A program made the position numbers and the translations under genes. DNA of 64,000 bases from Leptospira abararensis (lineage in GTDB: Bacteria; Spirochaetota; Leptospiria; Leptospirales; Leptospiraceae): the NCBI RefSeq assembly GCF_016918735.1, contig NZ_JAFFPR010000027.1:186001-250000 (forward strand), written 5' to 3'. The number at the start of each line of letters is the position of its first letter. The first letter of the stretch is position 1. Shown here one piece after another: positions 1-9,900 of the stretch. Under the pieces are notes generated by a model that ran no database searches, was not told the origin of the DNA, and saw only the letters and a list, made by a program, of their open reading frames with translations.

Positions 1-1196
1 GTCTTCTTCCAAAAGAAGACCAAGCCTATTCCCTGATCAAAATGGAAGAGGAGACCTTGGAGTCTTTTTTAGAGGAACTTTCTGTAGATGAGATTTCGAA
101 CACTCTGGATCATATTGAAACAGATGAAACCACCTATCTTCTTTCTTATTTACCAGGCACCAAACGAGAGCTAGTTTTAGCAAACTTAAGTAAAGCCGAT
201 AGTTTTGAAATTCGTTCCCAGTTGGGTTTTCGTGAATACTCGGCGGGACGTCTTATGTCTAAAGACTTTGCAACTGTTTCCATAACAGACAATGTTCGCA
301 AAGGAATCATCAATGTTCGCAAAAAAGCAAAAGAAATCGAAGACATCTACCAAGTGTATGTTACCGATGAAGATGGAGTCCTTGAAGGGTTTATTCCTTT
401 AAAAGATTTATTCCTCACACCCATCAACACTAAGGTAGCAAAAATCACAAACTTCTCTGTCTTTGCTTTTCATTATGATGTCGATCAGGAAGAGGTCGCC
501 AATACATTCAAAAAATATGACTTAGTCAGTGCCGCAGTCACAGATGATTTGGGTCGAATCATTGGCCGCATCACAGTAGATGATGTCTTAGAGATCGTGG
601 AGGAAGAGGCTTCGGAAGATATCCTACTTATGGCCGGGGTATCAGAGGATGAAAGATTATCTACACCCATTTTACAATCGGTAAAACGAAGGATTATTTG
701 GCTGAATGTGAATTTACTCACTGCTTTTGTAAGCTCTACAGTCGTTGCTTTTTTTGAAGATACCATTTCTCAAATTGTGGTTCTTGCTACCCTTATGCCA
801 ATTGTGGCAGGGCTTGGAGGGAATGCGGGTACGCAGTCAGTAACGGTTGTTATCCGAAATATTGCCACAGGAGACCTCTCCTTTTCTAATTGGTGGGAAG
901 CGGTTCGAAAAGAATGTACAATCGGAGTATTGAATGGGCTTGTACTTGGAACCGTAACAGGATGTATGATCTTCTTAGTAAAAGGAAATCTTGTTCTTGG
1001 TCTTGTGGTAGGAACTGCTATGTTTGTAAATATGATTGTCGCCTCTCTCACGGGATCATTAGTTCCGATCGTACTGAAAGCAATGCGTGTGGATCCGGCA
1101 ATTGCATCCTCTATTTTTGTGACTGCCACCACAGATGTTTGTGGATTTTTCTTTTTCCTCGGACTTGCCACAGTGTTCGCAAAATATTTAGTTTAG
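1..1196 (+). CDS. mgtE: Magnesium transporter MgtE, 5'-truncated by the window edge
   Basis: This encodes the Mg2+ channel/transporter of the inner membrane. The frame is open to the window edge before the first ATG at 42 (it reads LLPKEDQAYSLIK), so the true start lies outside the window. Seen from residue 1 of that ATG: the end of the acidic N-terminal superhelical domain, two CBS domains (about residues 70-195) that sense cytosolic Mg2+, then about five membrane helices. The pore signature GNAGTQS and the Asp in TATTDVCG are present. Family members are about 450 aa; 384 aa are visible after the ATG. The next gene follows on the same strand after about 60 bp. Confidence 0.95.
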   Translation, partial: LLPKEDQAYSLIKMEEETLESFLEELSVDEISNTLDHIETDETTYLLSYLPGTKRELVLANLSKADSFEIRSQLGFREYSAGRLMSKDFATVSITDNVRKGIINVRKKAKEIEDIYQVYVTDEDGVLEGFIPLKDLFLTPINTKVAKITNFSVFAFHYDVDQEEVANTFKKYDLVSAAVTDDLGRIIGRITVDDVLEIVEEEASEDILLMAGVSEDERLSTPILQSVKRRIIWLNVNLLTAFVSSTVVAFFEDTISQIVVLATLMPIVAGLGGNAGTQSVTVVIRNIATGDLSFSNWWEAVRKECTIGVLNGLVLGTVTGCMIFLVKGNLVLGLVVGTAMFVNMIVASLTGSLVPIVLKAMRVDPAIASSIFVTATTDVCGFFFFLGLATVFAKYLV

Positions 1197-1259
1197 GGAT
1201 TGCCCTTTCAATTTAAAATTCTTGCCACTAAAGAGAAATCACCAAATACTGATGTCGAA

Positions 1260-1895
1260 ATGAAATTCTTGCCTTTGTTTGTATCGGTTCTCTCTTTCTT
1301 TTTAGTCAGCCATTGCCAATCTACACCTCAAACGAGCCCAAATGCTAAGGAAGAAATCACTCAGGAAACTCTTCCTATAAAAGATTTACTCCCACCACCA
1401 GGGGGCGAAGGAGAAATCATTATCAACGAAAAAGGGGAAGAAGTGCAAAACCACGCGGGGGAGATTCCTTTCTTTCAAAAGAAAAGCGATCTGCCTACAG
1501 AAATCTTTCGCGTATTTATTGCCTCTGATTCCTATCAAGTTCGTCAAATTCGCCATACTGATAAAATTCGTAGAAAGCCGGATGCAGGTGGAGATGAACT
1601 TTCGAAAGAGGAAATGAAGAAATTTGATCTACTCAGTTTTGTGGATGATGGAATGATCACCATTGGCCTAAATACTGTGACAGGAAAACTAGAATCCATT
1701 GCTTTTGACCGTCGTGTTCCGAGAATCAATGATATCGCAAAAATCATTCAAAATGATGCTTCCCGTTTCAATTACGAACATTCTACTAAAGATGGGAGTC
1801 CCATCATCACCAAGTTTTTGATTAGTTACCAAATTCGCCTCTATCCGGGAAAAACTAGAGACGAAATTAAGCAGATGTTACAAAAAAAGAAATAA
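1260..1895 (+). CDS. Putative lipoprotein, unknown function
   Basis: I do not recognise this family. I chose the ATG at 1260 because it begins a lipoprotein signal (MKFLPLFVSVLSFFLVSHC) with a plausible spirochaetal lipobox ending at Cys19. The frame is open further upstream to 1200, but that extension would put 20 polar residues before the signal. The mature protein (about 190 aa) begins with a Pro/Glu-rich linker, then a compact region with no cysteines or clear motif. It is probably anchored in the inner or outer membrane facing the periplasm or surface. It lies behind mgtE on the same strand and may be co-transcribed. Confidence 0.75.
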   Translation: MKFLPLFVSVLSFFLVSHCQSTPQTSPNAKEEITQETLPIKDLLPPPGGEGEIIINEKGEEVQNHAGEIPFFQKKSDLPTEIFRVFIASDSYQVRQIRHTDKIRRKPDAGGDELSKEEMKKFDLLSFVDDGMITIGLNTVTGKLESIAFDRRVPRINDIAKIIQNDASRFNYEHSTKDGSPIITKFLISYQIRLYPGKTRDEIKQMLQKKK

Positions 1896-1972
1896 CCAAT
1901 CCATCAAACTAACATTGTGTTCAGGGGATTCCTTTCATCCTTGTCTTATTACTTCGTTACAATTTCAGCAAG

Positions 1973-2944
1973 TCACCACTTGAAGTTTCCATGTTTTTCA
2001 TATTGGAAAGGAATGGTTTCCGCAACTGCTGGGACTTTTAGGCCCGAATCTCCTTTTAAATCAAACTGTGCGGTTTTGGATTGGATGGTTTTGTAAAGAG
2101 AGGAGCTAATCGAAGTGATCGGAAACTTTGTGGCTACTTTTACAGTGGAAGTTTTTCCCGAATTGAGAATTTCTTTAGGTGTTCCATTTAAGAATTTTTC
2201 GCCTGCCAAATTTAAATCATAGGTAAGACCTGTTAGGTTTAAATTAGAGGCTGCTTGGTTCGAGAATACAAAATCAAATTCGGTATTTAAATCTAACTTT
2301 AAGCCAGCTAATCCTGCTTTGGCGGCCGAAGTGGCAGGTTGTTTGGATCCTCCCAGAAGTCCTTTTAAAAAACCAGTGGCCGAGTCAGCAAGGGTATCTG
2401 TATGGGATGCGCTTAGGATATCGGCTTCCGTGGGCATTAAAATTTTGAAGTTTTGGATTTCCACATTAGGAAGAATCGCTGGGATTTCTCTTTTTTTGAC
2501 AAAGGGAAAAGTAAGTGAATCTTTTCCTAGAAGTTGCCACTGTTTGGGAATTGGAACTTTCATATTTCCTTCGGCGCTAACTTCTAACAAAGGTTTGTTC
2601 GGAAATTTTTTATAAAGATTGAGTAGGTCTGTATACTTTAGTTTGACTTCCAAAGGAAGTTGTTTTGTTTTTTTCCCTTCAATAGCGCCTAGGTCTGTTT
2701 TGATTTGGGAAAGTTTTAATCCTTCAATTTTAATATCCATATCGAGTAAGGAACTGGGAATAGAAACTGGATAGGGATTTTCCACTGAAGTAACTACATT
2801 TAATGTGATATCTGTAAATGTGATGCTTTTGATTGATAGAGAATCAAATTCAAAAGCAGGCAAAGGAATTTTATCTTGGATCACACCAAGAACAGAACAT
2901 TGGAGAGTGAAAAGAGAAAAAATTAAGGGAAGTGCCAATTTCAT
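1973..2944 (-). CDS. LEA type 2 (WHy-like) family lipoprotein
   Basis: This is a secreted lipoprotein of about 323 aa. The signal MKLALPLIFSLFTLQC ends in a lipobox with Cys16. Two segments have the beta-sandwich pattern of LEA14/WHy proteins: residues about 35-130 (ITFTDITLNVVTSVENPYPVSI, where Asn-Pro-Tyr-Pro is the typical family turn) and a second half with FDFVFSNQAASNLNLTGLTYDLNLAGE. Known members are stress-related or envelope proteins without enzymatic activity, so the role here is unknown. It is followed on the same strand by 32 bp and faces the preceding lipoprotein gene tail to tail. Confidence 0.72.
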   Translation of the reverse strand: MKLALPLIFSLFTLQCSVLGVIQDKIPLPAFEFDSLSIKSITFTDITLNVVTSVENPYPVSIPSSLLDMDIKIEGLKLSQIKTDLGAIEGKKTKQLPLEVKLKYTDLLNLYKKFPNKPLLEVSAEGNMKVPIPKQWQLLGKDSLTFPFVKKREIPAILPNVEIQNFKILMPTEADILSASHTDTLADSATGFLKGLLGGSKQPATSAAKAGLAGLKLDLNTEFDFVFSNQAASNLNLTGLTYDLNLAGEKFLNGTPKEILNSGKTSTVKVATKFPITSISSSLYKTIQSKTAQFDLKGDSGLKVPAVAETIPFQYEKHGNFKW

Positions 2945-2976
2945 CCTAAGAAATCTCCCCTAAATCTAAAGCTTTG

Positions 2977-3747
2977 TCAAGTGAATTGGATTCTCATAAC
3001 TACGGGGGCGTGGTCAGAGAGAACCGGTTCTTTGGCAATGTGAACGGATTCGATTTTGTATTTAGAAGATTTTGTGATAAAAAAATAATCAATCCTCCAA
3101 CCCTTGTTGTTTTTTCTTGCTTGGAAGCGGTAGGTCCACCATGAGTATTCGTCGCGGATCTCTGGTTTGAGAATCCGAAAGCAATCGATAAAACCCAAAT
3201 CCAAAAACTTGGAAACCCAAGCCCTCTCTTCTGGAAGGAATCCTGAACTCTTTTGATTACCTTTGGCATTATGGATGTCTATTTCTGTATGGGCAATGTT
3301 CACATCGCCACAAACAATCAGAGGTTTTTTCTTCTTGGTATAAGGTTTTGCAAGTTCAAAAAAAGAGTCTAAAAACTGGTATTTTACCTTTTGACGTTCC
3401 TCCCCACTCGTTCCAGAAGGAAAGTAGAGATTCCAGAGATAAAAATCAGGATATTCGAGGAGGATGGACCTTCCTTCCGAGGAATAAATACCATCTCCCA
3501 TACCCACAGCGACAGATTTCGGCTTAAATTTGGTGAGAACCGCTGTTCCACTGTATCCAGGTTTTTCTGCTAAACAACTATGAACTTCGTAACCCAGATC
3601 TCGAAATTCTTTTCTGTCAATTTCTGTCACGGGGGCCTTTGTTTCTTGGAAACAAATAATGTCAGGATTTTCCTGACAGATAAAATCGAGCAAACCTTTG
3701 CTCAAACTGGAACGAATTCCGTTGCAATTTAACGTAATGATTTTCAT
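2977..3747 (-). CDS. xth: Exodeoxyribonuclease III / AP endonuclease
   Basis: This is a cytoplasmic Mg2+-dependent 3'-5' exonuclease and AP endonuclease of base-excision repair. At 256 aa it has the normal family length. Visible catalytic residues are the opening motif ITLNCNGIRS, metal-binding Glu35 in FQETKA, Asp148 and Asn150 in GDVNIAH, the GWRIDYF motif near 217-223, and the final Asp245-His246 pair in SDHAPV. The layout is closer to the Bacillus ExoA type than to human APE1, since there is no N-terminal extension. It sits upstream of the LEA lipoprotein on the same strand and divergent from the cyclase gene. Confidence 0.95.
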   Translation of the reverse strand: MKIITLNCNGIRSSLSKGLLDFICQENPDIICFQETKAPVTEIDRKEFRDLGYEVHSCLAEKPGYSGTAVLTKFKPKSVAVGMGDGIYSSEGRSILLEYPDFYLWNLYFPSGTSGEERQKVKYQFLDSFFELAKPYTKKKKPLIVCGDVNIAHTEIDIHNAKGNQKSSGFLPEERAWVSKFLDLGFIDCFRILKPEIRDEYSWWTYRFQARKNNKGWRIDYFFITKSSKYKIESVHIAKEPVLSDHAPVVMRIQFT

Positions 3748-3797
3748 CTAGAATTGAGATCGATTGTATGGCGTAATACGTCGATACTAAAAAAGGC

Positions 3798-6554
3798 ATG
3801 ATAGAAATTTCCGCAGAAATTCCGTTCCTCCGAACGTCCAAACTCTCATTTTTACTCTGGGATGAATCTCCTGGGAGTTTAGAAACATGGGACTGGAACG
3901 AGGGGCTCACTATATTTTTCCAGACAAGGCGTGCTGGGGAATTGGAGTTCCGTTTTGGACCGCCACTCTGGGGAATTCCAACGGATACGAACCGTCTCGA
4001 GTTTCCGTTTGTATCCATTCACAATATCGCAACAAATAAGTATTTGGCTTCCGAATTATCAAAGTTAGGGGAAGGAAAAACTATATATGTTTTGCTTCCT
4101 AAAGGATTGGAATTGGAAGCCCGTTCCGTATTTGCTCGTTTAGAATATCTTTGGGATGATAAGGTATCGCCAGATCGTATCACTCATAAATTTGGTCTGA
4201 CTGGCAAAACAAGTTCTGTTGCTGAATCTACTGTTTCAAATCAGCATATTTCAAAAAAAGCAACTTTGAGCCACCCACCCTTAGAATTTGTGGGAAGGTC
4301 TGGGCGAAAAAAAGAAAGAGAGGCTGTGTTAGTTTCTGCCAACGATTCGGAAGTCCATTTCGAGGAAGTAAATTCGGAATTGGTCTACGAAGAAAGAGAA
4401 GAAATTTCCCCCCCTGATGAATCTCCGAACCATCCGTATGATTTAATTGAATCATCTTTTTCTGAATCTGAATCCGATGTGAGTGAACCTCCCAAAATAG
4501 ACATTAAATCAGAACCAGCACCAAAACCTTCCGAATCAAAAGAAGTTCCCGAAATACATTCATTAGATGGTTCTGCAAATACAAGGTTTTCTTTGCAATT
4601 AAAAATGATGGGAGTGATTAGTTTCCTTTTCGCTCTATCTGTTTCTGTAATTATCTTTTTCGCCTCTTTTTACTTTAAGAGGTCCATCGAACTTCAGTTA
4701 CGTGATAATAATATTCGGATTGCCGAAATCATTGGTTCTAAGGTAAAATCGGATATTTTGGGTGTGGTAGAAAAGGGGCGACAAATCGCCATCACACTGA
4801 CAACACAAGGACTTCCGGAAGCCGAAAGAAGACTTCTCATAAAAACTTTTTTTCAAAACGATAAGGAATTTATCTACTTAGGAATTTTCGAAAGAAAAGA
4901 GAATGCCTTGGTCATGAAACGCGAAGTTTTTAACGAAGAAGAACTTAAAAAAAGTTCCGTAACGGAAGAAGATTTTCATGCAGTGGTCAATCGAAATCGG
5001 GATGCTCTTGCCGAAGCCTTTAACGGACAAGCGGTTTTACTAAACTCAAGTCCTGGATTCCAAGAACCTTCTTTTGCTATCGCTATTCCGACCTCAGAAA
5101 ATGGAGAACTTGACAATGCCCTTGTGATGATTGTTAAGTTGAATAAAATCATAGGTGCCTTTTCCAAAAAAGGAATCGAAACCACTTTTATGGTAAATGG
5201 AAATGGAACGGCACTTGCCCATCCCAAAGAGGATTTGATTCTTGCTGCCACTGATCTTGCCTCAATGCCTATCGTAAAATCTATGTTAACTAGCGCGCCG
5301 AATACAGGACAGATGAGTTATTTTGATGAAGAACTTGGTGGGCAGTATTTAGGTTCTTTTCAGAAGATAGGATTTGCAGATGCGGGAGTGATTACCATTG
5401 TATCTGAAGAAAAAGCCTTTGCCGATGTTTACAAAAGCCAAAAAACAAATCTTTATATCGCTGGAATCGGGCTTTGTTCGGCACTCATTTTTGTATTTTT
5501 CTTTTCCAAAACCATTACAAAACCAGTTTTGCAACTCTTAACTGCCACATTAGAGATCGCCAAAGGAAATTTTAAGATTGGGATCAAACCGACTACCCAA
5601 GACGAAGTGGGTCTTCTTACCAAATACTTCATTGATATGGGTGCTGGTTTGGAAGAAAGGGAAAAGGTGAAAAATATCCTTGGGAGTATGATTGATCCTG
5701 TTGTGGTACAGGAAGCCATGGTAGATCTTGCTGCTTTAAAACGAGGATCAGAGACTCTCATCACTGCTTTTTTCTCAGATGTTGCCAGTTTTTCTACTAT
5801 TTCCGAGCAACTAAAATCAGCAGACCTTGCTGCCCTTTTGAATGAATATTTATCTGCCATGACCCTGCTTTTGAAAAAACACGAAGGGGTTTTAGACAAA
5901 TACATTGGGGATGCCATTGTAGGAATTTTCAATGCTCCAGTTCCTGTCGTTGACCATGAATTGAAAGCCGCCCGTGCAAGCGTTGATATGGTAATGAAAC
6001 TTGCGGAGTTACGTGAGTATTGGACTCAAAACAATCTTTATTCCAAAGAAGCGCAAGTGATGGATGCAAGAATTGGACTCAATTCAGGACCAGCTAAGGT
6101 TGGTTTTATGGGAACAGATGCTCTCGCATCCTACACTATGATGGGAGATACAGTAAACCTGGCGGCAAGGCTTGAAGCTGCTGGTAAAGATTATGGAGTC
6201 AACATTCTCATAACCGATCCCATTCGTGATTCCATCCAAGGGGAGATGGTAACTCGTTATCTGGATCTTGTTCGAGTGAAAGGTAAAAATGAGCCGGTAA
6301 AAATTCATGAACTCATTGGATACCGATCGATGGTTTTACCAAACTCGCTTGAGGCTGCGGAAATTTATGAATCAGGATTCAAAGCCTATTTAGATCAAAA
6401 TTGGAATTTGGCGATCAAACTTTTTTTGGATTCTGAAAATGCCAAAGGCAAAAAAGATAAGTCTAGTCATATGCTTATCGAACGCTGTGAAGAATACAAA
6501 CTAAACCCTCCAGGTTCCGATTGGGATGGTGTGTTTACGAGGACACATAAGTAA
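3798..6554 (+). CDS. Membrane sensor adenylate cyclase (class III) with Cache and HAMP domains
   Basis: This is predicted to make cAMP in response to a periplasmic signal. Order in 918 aa: an unrecognised cytoplasmic N-terminal domain (about 1-130); an acidic Ser/Pro-rich linker (150-265); TM helix about 271-293; a Cache-like periplasmic domain to about 550; a second TM; HAMP about 575-630; a class III cyclase domain about 650-830; and a helical C-terminal tail. Metal-binding Asp661 (FFSD) and Asp705 (DKYIGD), transition-state Asn787 and Arg791 (GDTVNLAAR), and the adenine-specifying pair Lys701 and Thr780 are visible, so adenylate is favoured over guanylate activity. A FecR-domain gene follows after 5 bp, suggesting a shared operon. 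Confidence 0.92.
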   Translation: MIEISAEIPFLRTSKLSFLLWDESPGSLETWDWNEGLTIFFQTRRAGELEFRFGPPLWGIPTDTNRLEFPFVSIHNIATNKYLASELSKLGEGKTIYVLLPKGLELEARSVFARLEYLWDDKVSPDRITHKFGLTGKTSSVAESTVSNQHISKKATLSHPPLEFVGRSGRKKEREAVLVSANDSEVHFEEVNSELVYEEREEISPPDESPNHPYDLIESSFSESESDVSEPPKIDIKSEPAPKPSESKEVPEIHSLDGSANTRFSLQLKMMGVISFLFALSVSVIIFFASFYFKRSIELQLRDNNIRIAEIIGSKVKSDILGVVEKGRQIAITLTTQGLPEAERRLLIKTFFQNDKEFIYLGIFERKENALVMKREVFNEEELKKSSVTEEDFHAVVNRNRDALAEAFNGQAVLLNSSPGFQEPSFAIAIPTSENGELDNALVMIVKLNKIIGAFSKKGIETTFMVNGNGTALAHPKEDLILAATDLASMPIVKSMLTSAPNTGQMSYFDEELGGQYLGSFQKIGFADAGVITIVSEEKAFADVYKSQKTNLYIAGIGLCSALIFVFFFSKTITKPVLQLLTATLEIAKGNFKIGIKPTTQDEVGLLTKYFIDMGAGLEEREKVKNILGSMIDPVVVQEAMVDLAALKRGSETLITAFFSDVASFSTISEQLKSADLAALLNEYLSAMTLLLKKHEGVLDKYIGDAIVGIFNAPVPVVDHELKAARASVDMVMKLAELREYWTQNNLYSKEAQVMDARIGLNSGPAKVGFMGTDALASYTMMGDTVNLAARLEAAGKDYGVNILITDPIRDSIQGEMVTRYLDLVRVKGKNEPVKIHELIGYRSMVLPNSLEAAEIYESGFKAYLDQNWNLAIKLFLDSENAKGKKDKSSHMLIERCEEYKLNPPGSDWDGVFTRTHK

Positions 6555-6559
6555 AGTTT

Positions 6560-8683
6560 ATGAGATGGTTAAACGATACAAGATTTGTAGTTTCGGCACT
6601 GTTGTTGCTAATTCTTGTATTCTCATTCCTTCTTCATCGAAATTTAAATTATCGTTTTAATGACGCTGCAGGTCCAACGATCGGAATCATTACTTTCAAG
6701 AATAAAACCGTGCTTCGAAAATACAACGACGCAGTCGTTTGGGATTTGATTGAATCGAAAACAGAAGTGAAAAATAGAGACACCATCCGCACGGAAGGTC
6801 TATCTGACGCAATACTTACCTTAAATGATGGAACAAAGATCAATATATCTGAGAACTCGATGATTCTTTTGGATATCTCGGATAAAAACATCAACATCAA
6901 CTTTGCTTATGGATCTTTTGAAGCCGCGCGAGAAGGTACGGTCTCTGGTGATATGAAGATGAATATCACCGCAGGCGACAAAACGGTTTCTGTTGCCAAT
7001 GGTGATGTAAAACTGGATAAAACTAAATCAGAGTTAAATATCAAAGTAGATCAGGGTGAGGCAAAACTTACTTCCAATGGAAAAGAAGAGACCATTGCCA
7101 AAGACCAAATTGCCAATGTAACTGAATCAGGGGTTAAGGTGGGAAAACCTGTGTATCGTTTGGCGACACCCGAGGATCGAAAAAACATCCTCTCTGAATC
7201 GGGATCAGAACGAATTTCTTTTTCCCTATCTGGATGGAAACCAGAGTCTGCCAAACAAACGAACCCTGTTATAGAAATTTCTTTATTCCCTGATTTTTCG
7301 AAGTCCTTGGTTAAGGAAAAATTATCATCACCTAATATCACTAAGAAGTTAGAATCTGGATCGTATTATTGGCGAGTTTCTTACGAAAATCCGAGTTCCA
7401 AATCGAAACAGACCACTGAAGTGTATCAATTCCGAATTCTTAGTGATCCAGGCCTTCGCATTCTAAGCCCAAAATCGGGAGAGATTTTTTCATTCACACA
7501 AGATACACCTGTGGTTCGTTTTGTGTGGAATCCTTTAGATCTTTATTCCTCTTATACAATACAAATTGCAAAAGATTCTAATTTTTCGGAAGGAGTGTTC
7601 TCCAAACAGACACAGAACCAATCATTGGCATTTGATTCTTTAAATGAGGGAAATTACTTTGCCAAAATCCAAGCAAGGTCGAATCTTCCTGGAATCTCCG
7701 AAAAATCGTCTCCAGTGATTAAATTCCAGGTCACAAAAAAGACAAATACGGCACCACCGGAATTGTTAGAGCCGGCACGTGGAAAAACCTTTGCAGAAGA
7801 ACAAACGAAGTCCCAACTTTTCTTTTCCTGGAAGGATGATAAAGATTTTGGCCAATACGAATGGGAATTAAGTTCAGATTCTAATTTCCAATCTAAGGTA
7901 AAGTCGGAAGCTACTAAAAACAATTTTTTGAAGCTCACTGGTGGACTGGGTGTTGGAACATATTTTTGGAGAGTGAAAGGAATTGGTTCTAATGGAGTTT
8001 CCTTAGATTCCAAATCCTCCTCTTTTAACGTAATTGCCAAAGAGGAGATGGAGCTTGTTGCACCAGGAAACGGAGCTGAGGTGGAAGTGGATGAACGTTC
8101 CCTTGTCGTTCTCAAATGGAAAAAATTAACGGGTAAGTCAAATTACGAAGTAGAAATCGCAAAACAGTCCGACTTCCAACCTCTCCTTTTAAAAGAAAAT
8201 GTTTCTGGAAATTATTTTGAATTCAAATCGAAGGACCTAGGAAGATTCTATTGGCGAGTTCGTCCAGTAGAGGGCGAGGTCGAATTCAGTGGGGTTCGTA
8301 ACTTCCAGATGATTTCTGGTATGGATCCTCCGAGTTTGGTGACTCCAGTTCGAAATGAAACCATCGATTTATTTACAAAAAATTCCATCGTTTTCACTTG
8401 GAAACCAGTGGAAAAAGCATCAGGATACCGAATTCATTTGATTGATATTTCTGGGATCAGGGAAAAACAAATTTTAAACGAAAAAGTTAGTTCAACCAAA
8501 CTCCAGTTTAGCGAAATTCAAAAATTGAATGTCGGAAGATTTCGATGGGAAGTCGCTACTTTATACAAACAACCAGATGGATCAGAAAGAGAATCTGCCT
8601 ACAATAAACAGGACTTTTTCATTTCAGTTCCAGAATTGAAAGTTCCGAAAATCCTAACTCCAGGAAAGATCTATGTGGAATAA
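6560..8683 (+). CDS. FecR-domain protein with tandem Ig/Fn3-like repeats
   Basis: This is a periplasmic protein held by an N-terminal membrane helix (about 9-28). A FecR domain (about 40-190) shows the pattern 'V.D.I.T...S.A.LTL.DGT.I.I.E.S' and is followed by at least four beta-sandwich repeats. Each repeat ends in an aromatic strand such as YYWRVSY, YFWRVKG, FYWRVRPV or FRWEVAT, and begins with a 'DSNF' type loop. FecR domains usually transmit signals to an anti-sigma factor. Here no sigma factor or TonB receptor lies near; the neighbour is an adenylate cyclase 5 bp upstream. The 3' end overlaps the next gene by 11 bp, so the three genes look like one transcript. Length 707 aa. Confidence 0.85.
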   Translation: MRWLNDTRFVVSALLLLILVFSFLLHRNLNYRFNDAAGPTIGIITFKNKTVLRKYNDAVVWDLIESKTEVKNRDTIRTEGLSDAILTLNDGTKINISENSMILLDISDKNININFAYGSFEAAREGTVSGDMKMNITAGDKTVSVANGDVKLDKTKSELNIKVDQGEAKLTSNGKEETIAKDQIANVTESGVKVGKPVYRLATPEDRKNILSESGSERISFSLSGWKPESAKQTNPVIEISLFPDFSKSLVKEKLSSPNITKKLESGSYYWRVSYENPSSKSKQTTEVYQFRILSDPGLRILSPKSGEIFSFTQDTPVVRFVWNPLDLYSSYTIQIAKDSNFSEGVFSKQTQNQSLAFDSLNEGNYFAKIQARSNLPGISEKSSPVIKFQVTKKTNTAPPELLEPARGKTFAEEQTKSQLFFSWKDDKDFGQYEWELSSDSNFQSKVKSEATKNNFLKLTGGLGVGTYFWRVKGIGSNGVSLDSKSSSFNVIAKEEMELVAPGNGAEVEVDERSLVVLKWKKLTGKSNYEVEIAKQSDFQPLLLKENVSGNYFEFKSKDLGRFYWRVRPVEGEVEFSGVRNFQMISGMDPPSLVTPVRNETIDLFTKNSIVFTWKPVEKASGYRIHLIDISGIREKQILNEKVSSTKLQFSEIQKLNVGRFRWEVATLYKQPDGSERESAYNKQDFFISVPELKVPKILTPGKIYVE

Positions 8684-9857
8684 GTTTTGGTTTTGTTTAA
8701 TTTTATTTTTGTTCTCAATTTTCTCTCTATCTGCCCAAATGAATGGAGAAGAACAAACCCAATACCAATTACGTTGGATGGATGTGGACGGTGCCACGGG
8801 TTATGTTTTAGAAATCAAAAATTCTAGTGGATATCTTGTTCTCTCGGAACGAGTGAATGGAACTAGTTATGATTTAGTCAATTATACTTCAGGAATTTAC
8901 GAGCACCGTGTAGCAGTTGTTAATAAGCTTGGGAAGGTTGGAAGTTATTCGGAATGGGTAAAATTTGAAGTGGTGGTTTCCAAAGTTCCCACACTCACTA
9001 AAGATTCTGTTTTTTCTGTATCCAAAGAAGAAAAGGAAAAAGTTTTTTTACTTGAGGGAAAGGATTTTATTCATCCCATGAAGGTGTACATGGTGACTGG
9101 TAGTGGGAAAAGAATACTCGCCAAAAAAGTCATTATCGAATCCGATTCAGTAGCGAAGGCGACATTTGCTGTAGATGCAGATTCAGATACAGGAATTTAT
9201 GATTTGGTTTTAGAAAATCCAAGAAATAAAGTCCTTACCGCCAAACAAAGAGTAGTTTTATCGGATTCCAAAGAAAAAGCCTCCCAGTTTGCTGCCAGAC
9301 AAGAGAGGATCATACGGAAAGAAATTCCAGAGGATTATTATGAAACTCCTTATTGGTCAACACTTTGGCGCTCCACTCTGATGCCAGGTTGGGGCCAAAA
9401 GTACATCGACGGGAAAAATTGGAAACTCTACGTATTCCCAGTTGTAGCTGTTTCTGCAGCCGCTTTATATGCCAATTCATATAATAAATTTTTAAGTGCA
9501 AGATCTGACTACCAGTCTGCCGTACTATTGGGAGTGGTTTTGGTCGAAAGGCAAGACTCACAACTTCTTTGGTTAGTCAATAGAACCAATGCAGAGGCAA
9601 AATTTAATACCGCTAAAACTGAGTTAGGTGTGATTCAAGCAGGTGCCGGAATTTTAGGTGTATTTTTACTCTATAATATTGTGGATTCCTATTTTTCTGC
9701 TAAAAGGAATGTAGCAAATTACGAACCAGGATTTCCTTTAGGAGAAACGACCAAACGCGTACAAGCAACTGTCACAACAGATGCGGGTTGGAACCAGTCA
9801 AAATTTACGTATGAATATGGGTCACGTTACCAAATCGAATTCTCCTCGCGCTTCTGA
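8673..9857 (+). CDS. Secreted Fn3/IPT-like protein with C-terminal DUF5683-like membrane region
   Basis: The 394 aa protein has a signal peptide (WNKFWFCLILFLFSIFSLSAQ). A Fn3-like domain follows (about 30-105; LRWMDVDGATGYVLEI resembles the repeats of the FecR protein upstream), then an IPT/TIG-like domain (about 110-195). The C-terminal part has the DUF5683-type sequence STLMPGWGQKYIDGK and two hydrophobic helices (about 255-275 and 325-345). The ATG at 8673 lies inside the end of the FecR gene and has AGGA nine bases upstream. I infer that it forms an envelope complex with the FecR protein; no enzymatic residues are seen. Confidence 0.75.
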   Translation: MWNKFWFCLILFLFSIFSLSAQMNGEEQTQYQLRWMDVDGATGYVLEIKNSSGYLVLSERVNGTSYDLVNYTSGIYEHRVAVVNKLGKVGSYSEWVKFEVVVSKVPTLTKDSVFSVSKEEKEKVFLLEGKDFIHPMKVYMVTGSGKRILAKKVIIESDSVAKATFAVDADSDTGIYDLVLENPRNKVLTAKQRVVLSDSKEKASQFAARQERIIRKEIPEDYYETPYWSTLWRSTLMPGWGQKYIDGKNWKLYVFPVVAVSAAALYANSYNKFLSARSDYQSAVLLGVVLVERQDSQLLWLVNRTNAEAKFNTAKTELGVIQAGAGILGVFLLYNIVDSYFSAKRNVANYEPGFPLGETTKRVQATVTTDAGWNQSKFTYEYGSRYQIEFSSRF

Positions 9858-9900
9858 CAAAAAGCTTGTTTAGGGAAGGACTTCCTCTCATGCTGATTTT

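Noticed and set aside
3662..4018. Minus-strand open frame opposite the cyclase start
   Set aside because: It overlaps exonuclease III and cyclase coding sequence and lacks any recognisable feature.
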